A stretch of 64,000 nucleotides of DNA from Gnomoniopsis sp. IMI 355080 (GCA_027946555.1 JAPEVC010000041.1:62001-126000); one strand, 5' to 3'; shown: positions 1 to 12,303, counted from the stretch's first letter. The notes: a model not told the origin generated them from the sequence alone. Translations and numbers: made by a program.

Positions 1-1910
1 GTTGGTACAAGAGTGGCTATTCGCTCGGGAGAAGATTCGAGGATACATGTAGCTGGGGTGGGAACAGTACCATTAGAATTAAAGCCCGGATAGAGGTCAC
101 TTCAGCACGTCCATAGATCAAATTGGTGTGGACCGCCAGTGCATTCTCAAAGTATTGCCATGACTGTGTTCTCGATTCGGCGTACCCTGCAGGGCCTGAT
201 TCCTGGGACAGTGAGACGCGGCATCCGAGCGCATATACTGTGTTTCGAAGAGCGTACCATGCCTTGCCCGACGTCGAGTAGCGTTGCGGACCGTTCTGGA
301 AGTGAACATTCAGTCTTTGCTCAAAGTCATAACGGTCAAGGACGCCGAAGACCGAGTCGAGACAGGAATCGAAGTATGCTAGATGGAGGCGGCGCGGGTC
401 AGTTACCTACGGTCATGCGGCTTGTGAAACAATATTGGCCCTGGAATTGTCTGCTCATTTACCTCTTTTCCATTTAAGTGCGGTTTCCATGTCAGGTTCC
501 GTACTCCGCGTGGGGTCGAAGATCTTTCCTAAGCACTCATTCCGCTGAAGGTCCTTCGACAGACGTCTTGCACTGGCGCCGAAGTCAGGCTTTCCAATCT
601 GGTGCGACACCCACTCAATACCGTGTGGTGAGCATATTGAGATGTGATATGAAGAACCCCCTAATTCTGTCATCAGTATGGAGAGGGCTGCGGATACAGG
701 AGATGTTGGTTGCATTGCGGACTCAGACCTTGTTCTTCAGGTTCGACAGTTGCATCCTACGCAGGAACGTTAGCTAGTCAAGTACAAAAATAATGGTTAT
801 CGCGATAGCTTCGGATAATGGACCAGCAGACCCGAAAAAGAGGTTCATACCTCTTCGTAAGACGCATCCACATCCAATTCCACACCAGTCCCATTGTCAT
901 CAGTGGGGGCGGTGCTTGGTGGAGTCACCGGCCCTCGGACTTGCACATTCGTCCTCTGTCTACCACATGCCTGATCTACTCGCGTACCGTCGGCATGTCG
1001 TGGACTTATCGCCTCGACATCATCCGTAGAATCGAGTGTAGATGTTGGGAGAACTGGAGTAGGAGCGGTTGTGGTGGCAAGATCGATGCCTGGTCCAGAC
1101 TCCGGCCGGAACGACAATGTTGAAGGTTGCCGAGGAGTACAGATTGTAGGTAGGTCTAAATCGTGGCTAGGCGGAGATGAATGGGTTCGAAAGTCAGGGG
1201 AGATAGAAGGCACGGGCTGCTCACGAGAAGGCGAATACATGCATGTTGCTGGGTTGGATTGAGCAGCTGGTAGTGAGGCAACATGTACCACGGCGCCGAT
1301 GCTGTGTTCTGACAAGGCGTCTTGCTGCGGGCTCTGAACAGAGTGTAATTTCAACAATTCGCTTCCGCTCACCTGATGACCTGCCAGTATTTCCTGCTGG
1401 GCCCCAGCCATGAACGGACTGCTGCTGGCATCCACAGTGACATTGATAGCACTTCGGGCTGTGGTTGGGCTCTGAGGTTGCCGAGTGGCTGCTTGAAGTA
1501 GAACTTCCATGCGCGCAAGACGGTCCTCTAGCTCCTGTTCCCTTTCTTTCCTTTTCCTGGAGCGTCGTTGTTTCTCTGGGTAGACACATACTTCATTGTG
1601 ATCCTTCATAGCTCTTGAATTAGCTGGGGCAGATTTGACGCTGAGTCCTGACTACCTAGGTAGTGTCGGTGTCAATTGGTCGCACTTGAGAGCGCCACTC
1701 ACCACGCAGGTGCCGCAGGGCTGAGTACCGCCGCCTTTCATATTGGGAAAAGGTCTAGTCAGTGACTGTCATTTTGCTTTAAGGGAAGTTTTGGTTTTCT
1801 TTCCTCCACCAAGTACTGTCCATGGGGAAATTTTGCATACATTTGGCCTTCTTCAACCTGCAGTAATTGCATGCCACGGAGCACTTTGCTACTTCGCGTC
1901 GGCCTGCCAT
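1..1910 (-). CDS. Zn(II)2Cys6 fungal transcription factor, C-terminus cut by the window edge
   Basis: Probable pathway regulator of the adjacent oxidative cluster. The N-terminus is split over small exons: 1841-1910, 1703-1734 (only 32 nt), then 851-1603. Joined in phase they give a complete binuclear zinc cluster with C14-x2-C17-x6-C24-x5-C30-x2-C33-x6-C40, followed by a basic linker and a coiled coil (about residues 44-66). Two more exons, about 463-721 and 378 to the left edge, carry the fungal-specific TF middle region: a segment YHISICSPHGIEWVS, then EPDMETALKW and AYFDSCLDSVFGVLDR, seen before in many cluster regulators. A stop near position 15 in the open frame suggests one more intron (GTACTG donor) at the edge. 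The join into the 463-721 exon is uncertain: the best branch and acceptor pair (start at 756) is out of phase, while an acceptor at 721 keeps phase. It is transcribed away from the FAD monooxygenase gene, with about 1 kb between them. Confidence 0.8.
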
Positions 1911-2949
1911 GGTGAAAGAAAGCCCCGAGCTACAGGCTCAGGTCTCTGAAAACAATCCGGTAAAGGAAATTCTGTAATAGGCATTGGTGGGCACAGCCGA
2001 CGATATGTTGTAAATCACATGCTCCCTAGGGTGCAGGAAGAGACTAGAGTCGTAGATGACTGGGTAATCAACGTCGCGGGGTAAGGGAGGAGACAGGGTC
2101 TACCAAGGTTTGAGCAAACAGTGAGAGTTGCGAATACATCATAGCAGATTTTGCGGTATGTATATCCATGTCTCTAGGTATTTCCGCCTGGTTTATGGGA
2201 AGAAGCTATATTATGTCGACTAGATGGTGATGAGTGCGCCCAAGCCTTCCTTCTTGTCAGGAGTGCAGAAAGAAGGAGACTAGCCGACAACATTCTTGGA
2301 AACGTGGAATATACGAGTCTACGAAAGCTAGAGCTGTGCACTTATGCCGGTACCTTGCCCTCGGCCACTTAGACCATCATTGGTTATTGTTTACGTGGCC
2401 TTTGACCTTTAGGATCTCTCGAATCTCTCTACTTGAACCTTAGGCAGTTCCAAATCTTACGAGGTTAACAAAGCAAGTATGCCAGTCTGGAGCCGGATAG
2501 TATAAATAGTTACTAGGGGAACAGCGTGCGAGGTGTGGGCCTAGGTAGATCTGACCTGGGGTAAACCTGGGGTAAATCTGGGGTAGAAAACAGCCAAGGT
2601 TGAGACAGCAAATCTGGACATCCCTAATTGGCCCGGAGCCTAGGACCTTCATGTCCCGAGAGTTTGGGCTTTTTGTGTCCCGGGCTCCGGATGAGTAAAT
2701 CTTCAATATGATTTCACTGTGACGCTTGGCAAGTAGTGTCACATTTAGCGCATTACTACCTAATGTACGCTCGACTGGGTGGCGGAGGTACGTGAAAACT
2801 TCCGGCTGCAAGGATGGAGGACTGGGGAAGAATAGACTTGTATAAACAAATTGTGTGTGCTGAGAAATTAAGAATATGTTAGCGCCAATTTTTGGGAAAG
2901 ACGAACTGTCAATAGTCGTCCACTTTGCAGTTGATAGTTGTTATTCAGG
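1911..2949. other. Divergent intergenic region
   Basis: This lies between the regulator (minus) and the FAD monooxygenase (plus) and must hold both promoters. No coding potential was recognised. It contains a short tandem repeat (2555-2587) and a TATA-like TATAAATA near 2500 on the plus strand. Confidence 0.5.
2555..2587 (+). repeat. Three tandem copies of an 11-bp unit
   Basis: CCTGGGGTAAA occurs at 2555-2565 and 2566-2576, with a variant TCTGGGGTAGA at 2577-2587. It sits about 360 bp upstream of the FAD monooxygenase start and could be a binding-site array or a chance microsatellite. Confidence 0.7.
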
Positions 2950-4552
2950 ATGATCAAGTCTAAGTCACTCGAGGACTTGAACGTCATAGTCATTGGCGCC
3001 GGCTTTGCAGGGCTGTCTGCTGCTATAGAAGTAGCCAGAAGGGGTGCAAAGGTGCGTGTCCTTGAGGCCGCTCCAGATATGAGAAGACAAGGTGCGTGCC
3101 AAGTGAGTAATATCAGGAATGGGTCACTGATCTGGTTCGACTATTTTCAGGGGATGTCATCCAAATAGGGGCAAATGCAACTCGGCTGATGAAAGACTGG
3201 GGCGATATCCTCGACGATATCAAGGCGACCTCAGTCACCCCGGAGTTCATGTCTATTATGAACAAGGACGGCAAAGTCCTCCTGGACCAGGCACTGCACG
3301 TGGAATATGACGGCTATCCGAACTCGTACGGCAAGCGTGGTCGCATCCAACTCAAGCTGTATGAGTACGCCCTCTCTCTAGGTGTCGAGGTAACCTTGGG
3401 GATGACAGTAAATGAAGTTTTTGAGACGGATAAGACTGCCGGGTGCTGCGTTGGCGACAAAAGAATCGAAGCCGATGTCCTTATCGGCGCGGATGGCGTC
3501 CACAGCAAATGTAGGAAACATGTTACCGGAACGGCAGAGAGACCGAAGAAGAGCGGCTTTGCCGTCTACAGGTCCTGGTTTCCTCTCGAAACGCTGGAGA
3601 AAGATCCTGTTACTGAAGATATTGCCCAGTCAGACAATCCTCTATTCTATATCTGGATTGCTGAGGACACACACGCCATCCTCACAACGAATCCATCTTT
3701 GGAGTCTGCGACCTGCTTCGTCACCCATAAGGCAAGTAACGACTTATCGCTATACAGGCCGTCAGGAGTACATAATTACTTTTTGACAGGAACTCAGCTG
3801 ATTCTGGCATGACCAGGACAATTCGGATATCAAAGAAGACTGGAATCTCAAAGGCGACATCGACGACATGCTGAAATGTGTGCAGGGATGGGATTCTCGA
3901 CTTGCCCATATCATATCACATATTCCTCCGGATGCTCTCATAGACTATAAACTGTTGTGGCGTGATCCTGTCGCGAAATGGGTTTCCGAGGGTGGCCGCG
4001 TATGTCTGATTGGAGATTCAGCACACCCTCACCTTCCCACAGCCGGCACCGGTGCAGCACAAGCAATTGAAGATGCTGCGACGATAGGAGTTACTCTGGA
4101 GAGGGTAGGCAAGGCAGATGTGCCACTGGCTCTGAAAGTATACCATATGTTGAGGTTAGCTGAGCCTGGATGAGACGTTTGATCAGAGCTAATATATTAT
4201 TGCTCGACCATACAGGTATGAGAGGACAAGTTTGACACAGCGCATGGGCTGGGAGACACGTCACGTCTGGCACCAAACCGACTGGGAAGCAGTGGCCGTA
4301 GACCCAAGTATTCTAAGGCTTCCACAGCCCGCTTGGCTTCTCGGCGTAGATGCACGAGAATATGCACAGGAAAACTTCGACGCAGTAGTAGCCCATCTAC
4401 AACATGGCACGCCATTTACTTCGACAAATGTGCCTCATGGCTTTGTACACGAAGACTGGACCATCGAATCGATGCTTGCATATGAAGGAAAAAAAGTAGA
4501 CACGGACTTCTACAAGACGCGAGACCATGGGGTCAAATCGAATGGACGATAG
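2950..4552 (+). CDS. FAD-dependent monooxygenase, salicylate-hydroxylase-like
   Basis: Single-component flavin hydroxylase (PF01494 type, group A), expected to use NAD(P)H and O2 to hydroxylate or decarboxylatively hydroxylate a cyclic substrate. Exons 2950-3091, 3151-3731, 3817-4154 and 4216-4552 give 465 aa, normal for the family. The dinucleotide-binding GAGFAG is at residues 16-21. A DG motif (GADGVHS) lies mid-protein and the FAD-ribityl GD motif (IGDSAHP) is near residue 307, followed by the helix rich in Gly and Ala. The ATG at 2950 is used because the Rossmann strand starts ten residues later. Intron 2 appears to be a GC-AG intron (AG/GCAAGT donor at 3732); the reading frame across it is correct only with that donor. 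It is the first gene right of the regulator and is read away from it. The substrate cannot be told. Confidence 0.9.
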
Positions 4553-5410
4553 GCAACTGCCATGCGTCGCAGGAGACCTGTATCATGTGGTATCCAAGTT
4601 GTATCTAGGTAGTGAATTATTTTCAAGCCCTCCCCCAAACTGTCAGAGGCAAATTTTCCATTTTGGAACCAACAACTGCATTAAGATCCGTGTCAGCGTT
4701 GTAGTGACTCATAGTGGCGAAGAATAATCTAATGCCGTGTGTCTTGAAGCTAAAGCCTATCATATATTCACTACAATTCAGCCAGTAATCTTGCGGCATG
4801 TTGGTGCACCCTATGCGAATGCCCGCTCTGGTCTTTAAACAACCAGACACTAAAGACCTTTGATCTTTTGCTAGGAAATGTAACTGGACGCCTTGATTCC
4901 TACAGATCGCTTTCGACAAAGCCGAATATATTGCGTCCTTCGAATTGTGAAAAGTTAACCTTAAATAGCCTACAACAGCCGAGTCTGAAAGTTATTTCCA
5001 ATGCCTTGTAGCTATGTTGAGAGTCAAGGTGACCTGGACTCTGCCTCTGAAATACCCAGGTATCTGCACTTGTACCAATCCCCGAGATTGTAACAAAATA
5101 TTCGAACCCATAATATCCCATGGCTTAGAATCAGTGTTGCTACTTCGTTCTTTTCATAAATGCTGCCTCGATGAACTCTTCCTTGTAGTTACCCTCGGAA
5201 TCAAGACTCTTCTCTGCCTCTTTCCAAGTGTCAACAATGAGGCTCAACCGCATCGAATTTCGAGGTACAATTGTACATCTACATCGCTCACGTCAGAACG
5301 CCTTGTTTACTGACTGTATTCATTAGGGGAGGACTGTGTGGGGTGGGGAAGATTTGGCAGACTAAGCAGTGCAGAAAGGGGGTCAGGCGGAGGAACAGCA
5401 ATGGATGAGC
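4553..5410. other. Convergent intergenic region, no gene seen
   Basis: Lies between the 3' ends of the FAD monooxygenase and the first P450. Short open frames show no family resemblance. Only terminators or 3' UTRs are expected. Confidence 0.5.
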
Positions 5411-7679
5411 TTACTCAAAGTCTTCCGGTCTGACTATGAGGCCACCCTCAGGGTAGATTGCATCGCGATCAATATGGGAAAAATTTCCGTGAACGTCACG
5501 CTTCCTTCTAATATTGAACGCCCACAGCATCCGCGAGATTGCCATGAAAAGATTTCTTTCAGCCACGTGAAAACCCGGGCAGACTCGTCGGCCGGCACCA
5601 AAAGTGAAGTGAAGACGCCTTGTCGACTCCTGACTGATTGCGTTGTTCTCCATTAGAGTAAATTCGGGGTCTAAGCGCAAAGGGTCGAAATCCCGTGGAT
5701 TTTCAAATCGATCATGGTTCAGAGTCCAGACCTTTTTCAGCCTGTTAGTATAGGTACCCTAGGGTACTGTCACTGCCGAGAAGAGATCTATCATGGGTCA
5801 GAGAGAGGCCGGATAACCCACATTCATCATCATGATCGAGCCTTTTGGGATCGTCTTCCCATTGTAGGTATCAGTTTCTTTTGCTGCGTGCGGTACAGCA
5901 CCGCTGATTGGGCTGGGAGCCCCTGATTGATGCTTTGTCAAATTATCATGGCATTAGTAGACTTCATTTCACAGTCAACTCACATCTCAGCGTTTCCTCG
6001 ACGACCCCACGGATGTACGGCAGGTCCGGTCTGTCTTCCCATAAAGGCAGTCGGTCTTTTCCTATAACTCTGTCAAGCTCTTCCTGGGCCCTTTCTTGGA
6101 CGTGCGGAAAGAGCACCATGGCCTTTTGTATCAAAATTAAGTGGACGTCAGTTTCGCTCTCAAAGGATCAGTAGTTCCATATGTGCTGAGGGCGAGGTAC
6201 CAGACCTTGACAAAGCCGATGATTGTGTTCGCTGAGGTGTCCCTAGTTTGGTCAGCCCATGTGGGATAGGAAATTGAGTGGATGTGCGCGAGGCTTCTCA
6301 CATGGCTGCGCCAAAACCGTGCGCAGCGTTGTTTGCGATCTGGCGATCGTCTAGTCTATCATCATCTTTGTCCTCGAGCATGTCCTGTATGAAGCCTGGA
6401 TGTGAGAATCGAACTAGTTAGCTGCATATGCCAAACTCACAAACGGGCTGCGGTATCAATGACTGCCCTCACAAAGCTGAACTTACTGGGAAAAGCGTTT
6501 CCAGTCGCTAATTTGTCTTTAGCACGATTGAGAAGATCGAAAAACACTCGATTTTCCAGATTTTCGAGTTCGTGAAGCTTGTGCTTGCTCGGAAGAAGCC
6601 ACTGGGGGGCAAGATCGTAGATCACACGAAGGAACGGGTAGAAGTCAACGAGGTTAAAGTTCACCGCTTCCGAAGTGACTTCCATCCACTGTTTCATGTC
6701 ACTTTACGCACTCAAGTGCGAAGACTGCCATTGGAGACAGTCGGTTAGGGGGGGTGGGGGGCAAGGACGGTTCTGCCTACCGTGAGTAAATCTTTCACGT
6801 ACCCCGTACCGGTCTTGGGCGTACGCCATCCATATAACAAAGCTGTGGAGACGCTAGCTGTATAACGTTGCACATGTCCCACCCAGTCGTCGGGTTGGGT
6901 AGCAACGTCATGAAGTAATTGCAGACTGTCGAATGTCTGGAGGTGACCTGTGAGAAATACATTTGTCTGGCATTTACGGTTCCAATGCTTACTTGATAAG
7001 GAAGATACCGGTCTGCTGACTTCACATTCAGGCGAACGTGGTACATTTTCCTTTGCCGGCGCCAAACTTCGTCGTTGCTGATTCAATTTCAGATTCAGGG
7101 GCTTCAAGCATACTAATGGACATGTCTTTGGAGCCTAAGAAGAGAAATCATATGACATACTCGCGCATCGCAATATTCAAATTGTCGCCGAAGCTGCGTA
7201 TGTAGAGATCTGGACGACAAGAGTAGTTTGTCTGTCTCTTTTCTATCAGGTCTCGAACCACGACAGGGTCATTCAAAAGGATCATGTTCTGTCCCCCTAA
7301 TTTCATCCCCATAATGGGGCCGTCTGCCAGTCAATAAATGTGAGTATTTTACGCGAGGCCATTGATTGTGTTCGGGTTTGCTTGTGAGCCGCGAAGTCTC
7401 AACCTGATAGAAAATCTACCTACATGGATGGGCCAACTTTTGCAAACCAAGATGGAAATTCTTGGTAGGCATATCCAGCAAGTTCCCCAACAGAGGCATT
7501 GTCGGTGGCCCTGGATATGATTAACAAGCTGAGTTGCTTGTCTTCGAGTGCGTCAGAACCAGTTTGAGTACTCGTGGCATACCTGGAGGAAAGTCTTTTG
7601 TTCGCATGCCGTACTGCAGAAACCGTCTTAGCAACAGTGCTGCTGCGAGGATCACGACGCCCCAGTACAAGGAGACCAT
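5411..7679 (-). CDS. Cytochrome P450 monooxygenase with ten introns
   Basis: Microsomal class II P450, about 493 aa from eleven exons: 7583-7679, 7424-7510, 7161-7323, 6993-7077, 6781-6936, 6487-6688, 6302-6395, 6206-6242 (37 nt), 5984-6122, 5822-5922 and 5411-5731. Every junction keeps phase. Residues 2-20 form a hydrophobic anchor, followed by a proline-rich hinge (DFPPGPP). The C-helix WRRQRK pair, an I-helix segment (AMDTSANT), the ExxR of the K-helix (EETLR), a PERF-like region and the heme loop FGAGRRVCPG with Cys438 are all present. The general look is that of the fungal O-methylsterigmatocystin-oxidoreductase-like P450 group, a label that does not predict substrate. It shares a 357-bp divergent promoter with the short-chain dehydrogenase, so the two are probably co-regulated. 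Exon 6 start (6688) and the 37-nt exon are the least certain joins. Confidence 0.88.
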
Positions 7680-8036
7680 GTCGAGGTCTGCAATATCTGC
7701 CAGAATGGAAAATGTTGTCTGACATAGGTGTTTGTGAGGCCTTGATGGCAAAGGATTAGCGCTGGAGACGACTGAATTTGGTGAGCTTCTGAAGGTGGTG
7801 TAGAGTAGAGTGCCTGCTTAAACCCCCTGGTACCTTGCAAGGTATCCATGAGCTACGGGAGGAGCTCGTGAAATCCGGGAACTTGTCGAATAGCTTCCGT
7901 GGAATCCGGCCTGAGAAGCACAATGTCAACTTACACATCAGACAATATACATGCCCAGGTAGTTAAACAACATTAGCAGACACTGAAACTTGTTGGAAAT
8001 CATAGTGTTGATCTTGAATCTTTGCTGATAGTGAAC
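7680..8036. promoter_or_regulatory. Bidirectional promoter, P450 / short-chain dehydrogenase
   Basis: 357 bp separate the two divergent start codons. No clear TATA box or coding sequence is visible. A bidirectional promoter is inferred from gene layout only. Confidence 0.5.
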
Positions 8037-9236
8037 ATGCCCCCACAAAAATTCTCTGTGAAGAACAAGATTGTGGCCGTGACGGGAGGAGGATCAGGTA
8101 AGAAAGCCCCCGGGTTTGGTCTCCCTTACGAGAACTCCTCATCTGCCATCTGTGTTGGCTGATAAAAACTATAATCGCACTAGGCATCGGGCTCTCTTAT
8201 AGCCTCCTCGCACGAGAGAAAGGAGCCAGAACAGTCATAATCGCCGACTTGCGCCTGACAAAAGAGGCCGAGAGAGCGATGCAGTCTGATCAAAATCTGA
8301 TCTTCAAGCCGTGCGATGTCACGAAATGGAAGGATCTTCAGAGTATAATTGATACGTCGCTGGAGAAATTGGGAGATGTGCCTGATGTCTATGTTGCCTC
8401 GGCAGGAGTTTTCGAGCCAGTGAGTAGGCGTCTCACCCCACTAATCGGCTAAAAGAAGAGTCCAGAATTTCCTAGATTGACTCTCAAGCCGTTTTCAAAT
8501 TTCTGGAGTGATCCAGAGCCCATGGATGCCAACGGCTATGCTCACGTGGACATCAATGTAAACCATCCGGTCAGTATTTAGTTGAAGTATCGAATACCGT
8601 TGTCCAGAGGATCGACTGCATTAATCTGATCTGCCGAATTCAAGATCAGGCTCACGCGTCTGGCCCTACGCGCTCTGCTTGGAACAAACAAGAAAGGCGT
8701 TGTAGTGCTGGTCTCTTCTATCGCGGGCTACAGCAAACATTACTCTGCCCCGATCTACAGTGCTACGAAACACGCAATTGTGGGGTTCGCCCGGAGCATG
8801 GGAGATGCTGAGCAGGTTCAGGGCGTCAAAATTGCTTGTGTCTGTCCAGGGTAAGCTCGCTCGACTGGCCACGGCCATGTTGTCAACCGTCGCTAAACCT
8901 TGAGGCAGCATTGTAAAGACACCTATTTGGACCGTGGGCACACCGGGGTCTGCTTCACGATATGGAATTACAGATGACATCTCCATAACGAGTGAAGAGG
9001 TGGCAACCGCAATCGACGAGGTAATCGAGTCACCCGAAATCCATGGCGGAACGGTTCTAGAAGTCTCCAAAATTGGAGGCACGCGGATAATTCCAGAATG
9101 GAACATTCAACCACCTGCGGGCATGGAGAATGGGGAGGCAGCCAAAGGTACTGCAGCACCGCCGGACATGATCAAGAACGTGCTGGAGCCGATTCTCCGG
9201 GTGACAGAAACAGAGCGCGGCAAGCTTCAGCACTGA
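8037..9236 (+). CDS. Short-chain dehydrogenase/reductase
   Basis: NAD(P)-dependent SDR of about 313 aa, in the style of 15-hydroxyprostaglandin dehydrogenase-like enzymes; oxidises a secondary alcohol or reduces a ketone. Exons are 8037-8097, 8184-8419, 8459-8569, 8645-8850 and 8909-9236. The cofactor loop TGGGSGIG is split by intron 1 (residues 17-24). The DV motif (CDVTKW), the ASAG strand, the catalytic Ser in VSSIAG, and the YSATK (Tyr-x3-Lys) follow in order, then CPG. The acidic residue at the end of strand 2 (IADLR) suggests NAD preference, which is an inference. The start of exon 3 could be 8456 or 8459 (one Lys more or less). The C-terminus is longer than in classical 250-aa SDRs. 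It is divergent from the P450 and co-directional with the next FAD hydroxylase. Confidence 0.9.
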
Positions 9237-9749
9237 TTGTGAATGTCTAATATATATACAACGTCTTGGTGCCAAAAAAAACAAAAAACGAGTAGCCGCC
9301 AAGAATGCCGCGAAATCACAATCATAAGTAGTCGCAAGTACATGCTCACGGATGACTGTGGCTGTAAGAACTCGTGCAGGTACGGAGTATTCTGTAGTCT
9401 ATTGTAAAGGGGGATGTGTCTAGGCCGGAGCCGTTGTCATGTTCTCCCACGGGCCAGGCACTGTGCTGTACGTATGGTACGTCTCGTACCCTGAGCTTGC
9501 ATTCACTCTCGGGCCTGATCATCCGCGGCCGAGGATCTGATGATCTGGGCGGCACTTTCTCGGCCTGTGTTGCCCCACAAACAACGGTGATAGTGCTATG
9601 TGTCCCTGAATTTTCCACGTCTTCGTTTCAACTTGGCACATACGCGTCTACAAAGTTTCTGATTAGGTAGCATTGCTCCGACCTGGGTCTTGCGCCCGTC
9701 CTCCCCCTAAGACTAAGTACAGCCAAGACCAGAACCAGAACAGCCCGTA
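9237..9749. other. Intergenic, no gene seen
   Basis: Lies between two plus-strand genes and contains the 3' region of the SDR gene (an AT run near 9249-9260) and the promoter of the FAD hydroxylase. No coding sequence recognised. Confidence 0.5.
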
Positions 9750-11942
9750 ATGACGAAGAAGTCAGCCATATTTGAACATACCTCGGGGACAATGACAGAA
9801 GAGACGTTGGGAGATGACTGTGTCTTGATCGTTGGAGGTGGTCCAGTCGGTCTGCTGATGGCTGTTGTACTTGCGTCATATGGCGTTCCATCAGTCATCA
9901 TCGAGAGAAACTTGGATACTACGAGGTATGTCTCATTTCAGGGAAGCTTGATAGCTCTGCAAAGACCAAAAAAAGAAGAAGGAAGGCCCTGATAAGCTCA
10001 CCAATTTCTACGAAGATGGCCAAAAATGGATCTGACCAACGTCCGTTCCATGGAGTTCTTTCGAAAATTGGGATTGGCCGAGGAGCTTCGGCGTCAAGGT
10101 AGGATGGTTTGCGTATACTGAGTCCCCAAACTTCGTAGATAGGATAGACCTCTCTAATGCCAGATACTCTCTTAGGTGTGCCACCCAGCACACCTTACAA
10201 CGTGCTCATGTCCACGGGACTCAGTTCCACAGCCCCAGTCACGGCATGGAAACACCCTTCAGTGGACAAATACTGGGAGAGGATCAAGTCTCGGAATGAT
10301 GGCACGCAGCCCTTGGAGCCCTACCAGCGACTGTCACAGGAGATTTTCGAGGCTTGGATGAAGAAAGTGTGCGAGGCTAACCCCTTGATCGATGTTCGCT
10401 TTGGCTGGAGACTGAATACTATCAAAGAGACGTCCGAGGGAGTGGAGGCGGATGTCAGCAGAGGATCTGGAACAGAAACACAGCCACATCGCTTCAAAAC
10501 AAGACATGCCGTTGCTTGTGATGGGGCTTCAAGTCGGTGTCGACGCGCACTCGGCATTCCCCTGGATGGCGGCCCAGTGTAAGAAGGATCATCTGCAGTT
10601 TGGAGAATCACGACGGCTAATAAGCTTTCAGGCCAGCTTCCTTCCTCTTGATTCATTTTAAGTCACAAAATATTGCAAAGCTGTTTAAACAGGGGATTTT
10701 TTGGCATATCTTCTTTCTCAAAGATGGCGAGTTTGGGGGAGCAGCCATCTCGCAAGATGCAAACGAAGTGAGTATTCAAACAGTCGATGCCAGATTGTAG
10801 TGTCAAGCAGACAGGCCCTTCCTAACGCCGTACAGATCTTCACAATACACTATCCCATTGCTCCAGGGACCGATCCATCTTCCATATCCTCGGAGGAAGC
10901 AGTTTACACTGTCCTTGGGGGACTCGGCGAGCCATACAAGATACAAATCGACGAGATCCTCGTACGGTCCACCTACCGACCGAGCATCGCCGTGGCGCGT
11001 AGCTTTTCTGGACCAGAAATGCGTGTTTTACTCGCAGGGGATGCGGCACACCAGAATATCCCCGCGGGCGGCTACGGGATGAATACAGGGCTGGGAGATG
11101 CTTTCGACGCTGGTTGGAAGCTCGCTGCTGTAATCAAGGGCTGGGGTCGCCCAGGTCTGTTGTACTCGTACGAGCAAGAGCGTCGACCCATCGCCATTAC
11201 CAACGTCGAAAGGTCTGGTGTCCATTTGAACGTACACTTACAAGCTGCGGCATTGCTCGGTGAGGGCAGAGCGTATGAGCTCGAGAAGGAGGGTTCGGAA
11301 CAAGGCAAGGAACTGAAGGAGCAGGTCCACAAGCACTACCAGGACAACGATGGGGAGAATGCAGATTTGGGTATTGAGATGGGGTATCGGTACAAGTCAG
11401 AAATTGTCTGCTTCCCGGAGGCCGGCGCAAAACCAGAGGCAAGTGAACCGCCTTGGGACGCCCACAATTACAAGCCCACCACATGGCCAGGGGGGCGTCC
11501 GCCTCATGTCTTTCTCCACGATGGCTCTGCCATATTCGATAAGCTTGGCAAGTATTTCACTCTGGTGGAATTCGAAGTTGCCAGAGATGAGACCAATTAT
11601 AGGCGAGACGGTCAGCTTCTAGCCGAAGCCGCGAAGATTCTGGACGTGCCGCTAAGCGTCGTTTGCTTGGCAAATGAGGGTCACGCAGCAGAACTCTGGG
11701 AGAAGCGACTTGTTCTCGTTCGTCCAGATCACCATGTAGCTTGGAGAAGCGACTCTGTCAAAGATGCGACTCAGGCACGCAGAATCGTCGAAACTGTCGT
11801 CGGTTATCACTACGGCATTCCCGACCAAAGCAGTTTCAACGGTCCTGAAAAGATTCCTCCAGCCTTTAGCATGACTGGCGGTATCATAACTACACAAACC
11901 AGCGAATATAAGATGGAAAATATGGGGGAGTTTCAGCAGTAG
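9750..11942 (+). CDS. FAD-dependent aromatic hydroxylase, MhpA/pentachlorophenol-monooxygenase-like
   Basis: Flavin monooxygenase of about 634 aa, the longer phenol-hydroxylase class with a C-terminal thioredoxin-like tail (about the last 150 residues). Exons are 9750-9925, 10016-10098, 10176-10578, 10632-10767 and 10836-11942, all in phase. The FAD fold is shown by GGGPVGLL near residue 30, the DG motif CDGASSRCR, and the GD motif LAGDAAHQNIPAGGYGMN. Relatives hydroxylate phenols or phenylpropanoid acids next to an existing OH, making catechols that extradiol dioxygenases can open. Such an enzyme near the VOC protein (17949-18581) fits a hydroxylation then cleavage step, but that link is inference. 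ATG 9750 is the first in frame; a second Met at residue 15 is closer to the usual family start. Confidence 0.9.
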
Positions 11943-12303
11943 TTACCTAGTAATTGCAGTCTGAACGTCTCAACTCTCGGACATGCATGTTGTTTTCCAC
12001 AGACTACACTTCTTAAGTGTATTGTGTTTGTGCAAAGCCAGTGAATAGCCAAACATTCTTCTTGATGTGCCATATAAACATTCTTGTCTACCTAGGTACC
12101 TACCAAGGTAGGTATGCGATAAGCGGGTTGAGTTTCTTTGCTGAGATAAATGTACTAGAACTGGGGTGACTTGTTCCAAGGTTGGTATGCGAAAGGTCCA
12201 TTATTACCTAGGGAGGATCTTTACTCTCCTGAATGCCTAGGTGTTTGGACTTAACGTCTCCATAAGTATCAACAAAGGGTAGCTGTGCAAAGTGGCACGT
12301 TTT
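11943..12303. other. Convergent intergenic region with inverted repeat
   Basis: Between the 3' ends of the FAD hydroxylase and the second P450. It holds a perfect inverted repeat at 12097-12114 (listed separately) but no gene. Confidence 0.6.
12097..12114. repeat. Perfect inverted repeat TACCTACC-AA-GGTAGGTA
   Basis: Eight-base arms with a two-base centre, directly preceded by CTACCTAGG. It belongs to the dispersed TACCTAGGTA-type palindromes of this window. It could form a transcript hairpin in the convergent 3' region. Confidence 0.85.

Noticed and set aside
2440..2811. 123-codon minus-strand ORF left of the first FAD monooxygenase
   Set aside because: No recognisable motif and overlaps a tandem repeat in a promoter region.
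3736..3816. GT donor at 3736 for the second intron of the first FAD monooxygenase
   Set aside because: It shifts the downstream frame out of the conserved FAD-binding sequence; the GC donor keeps it.
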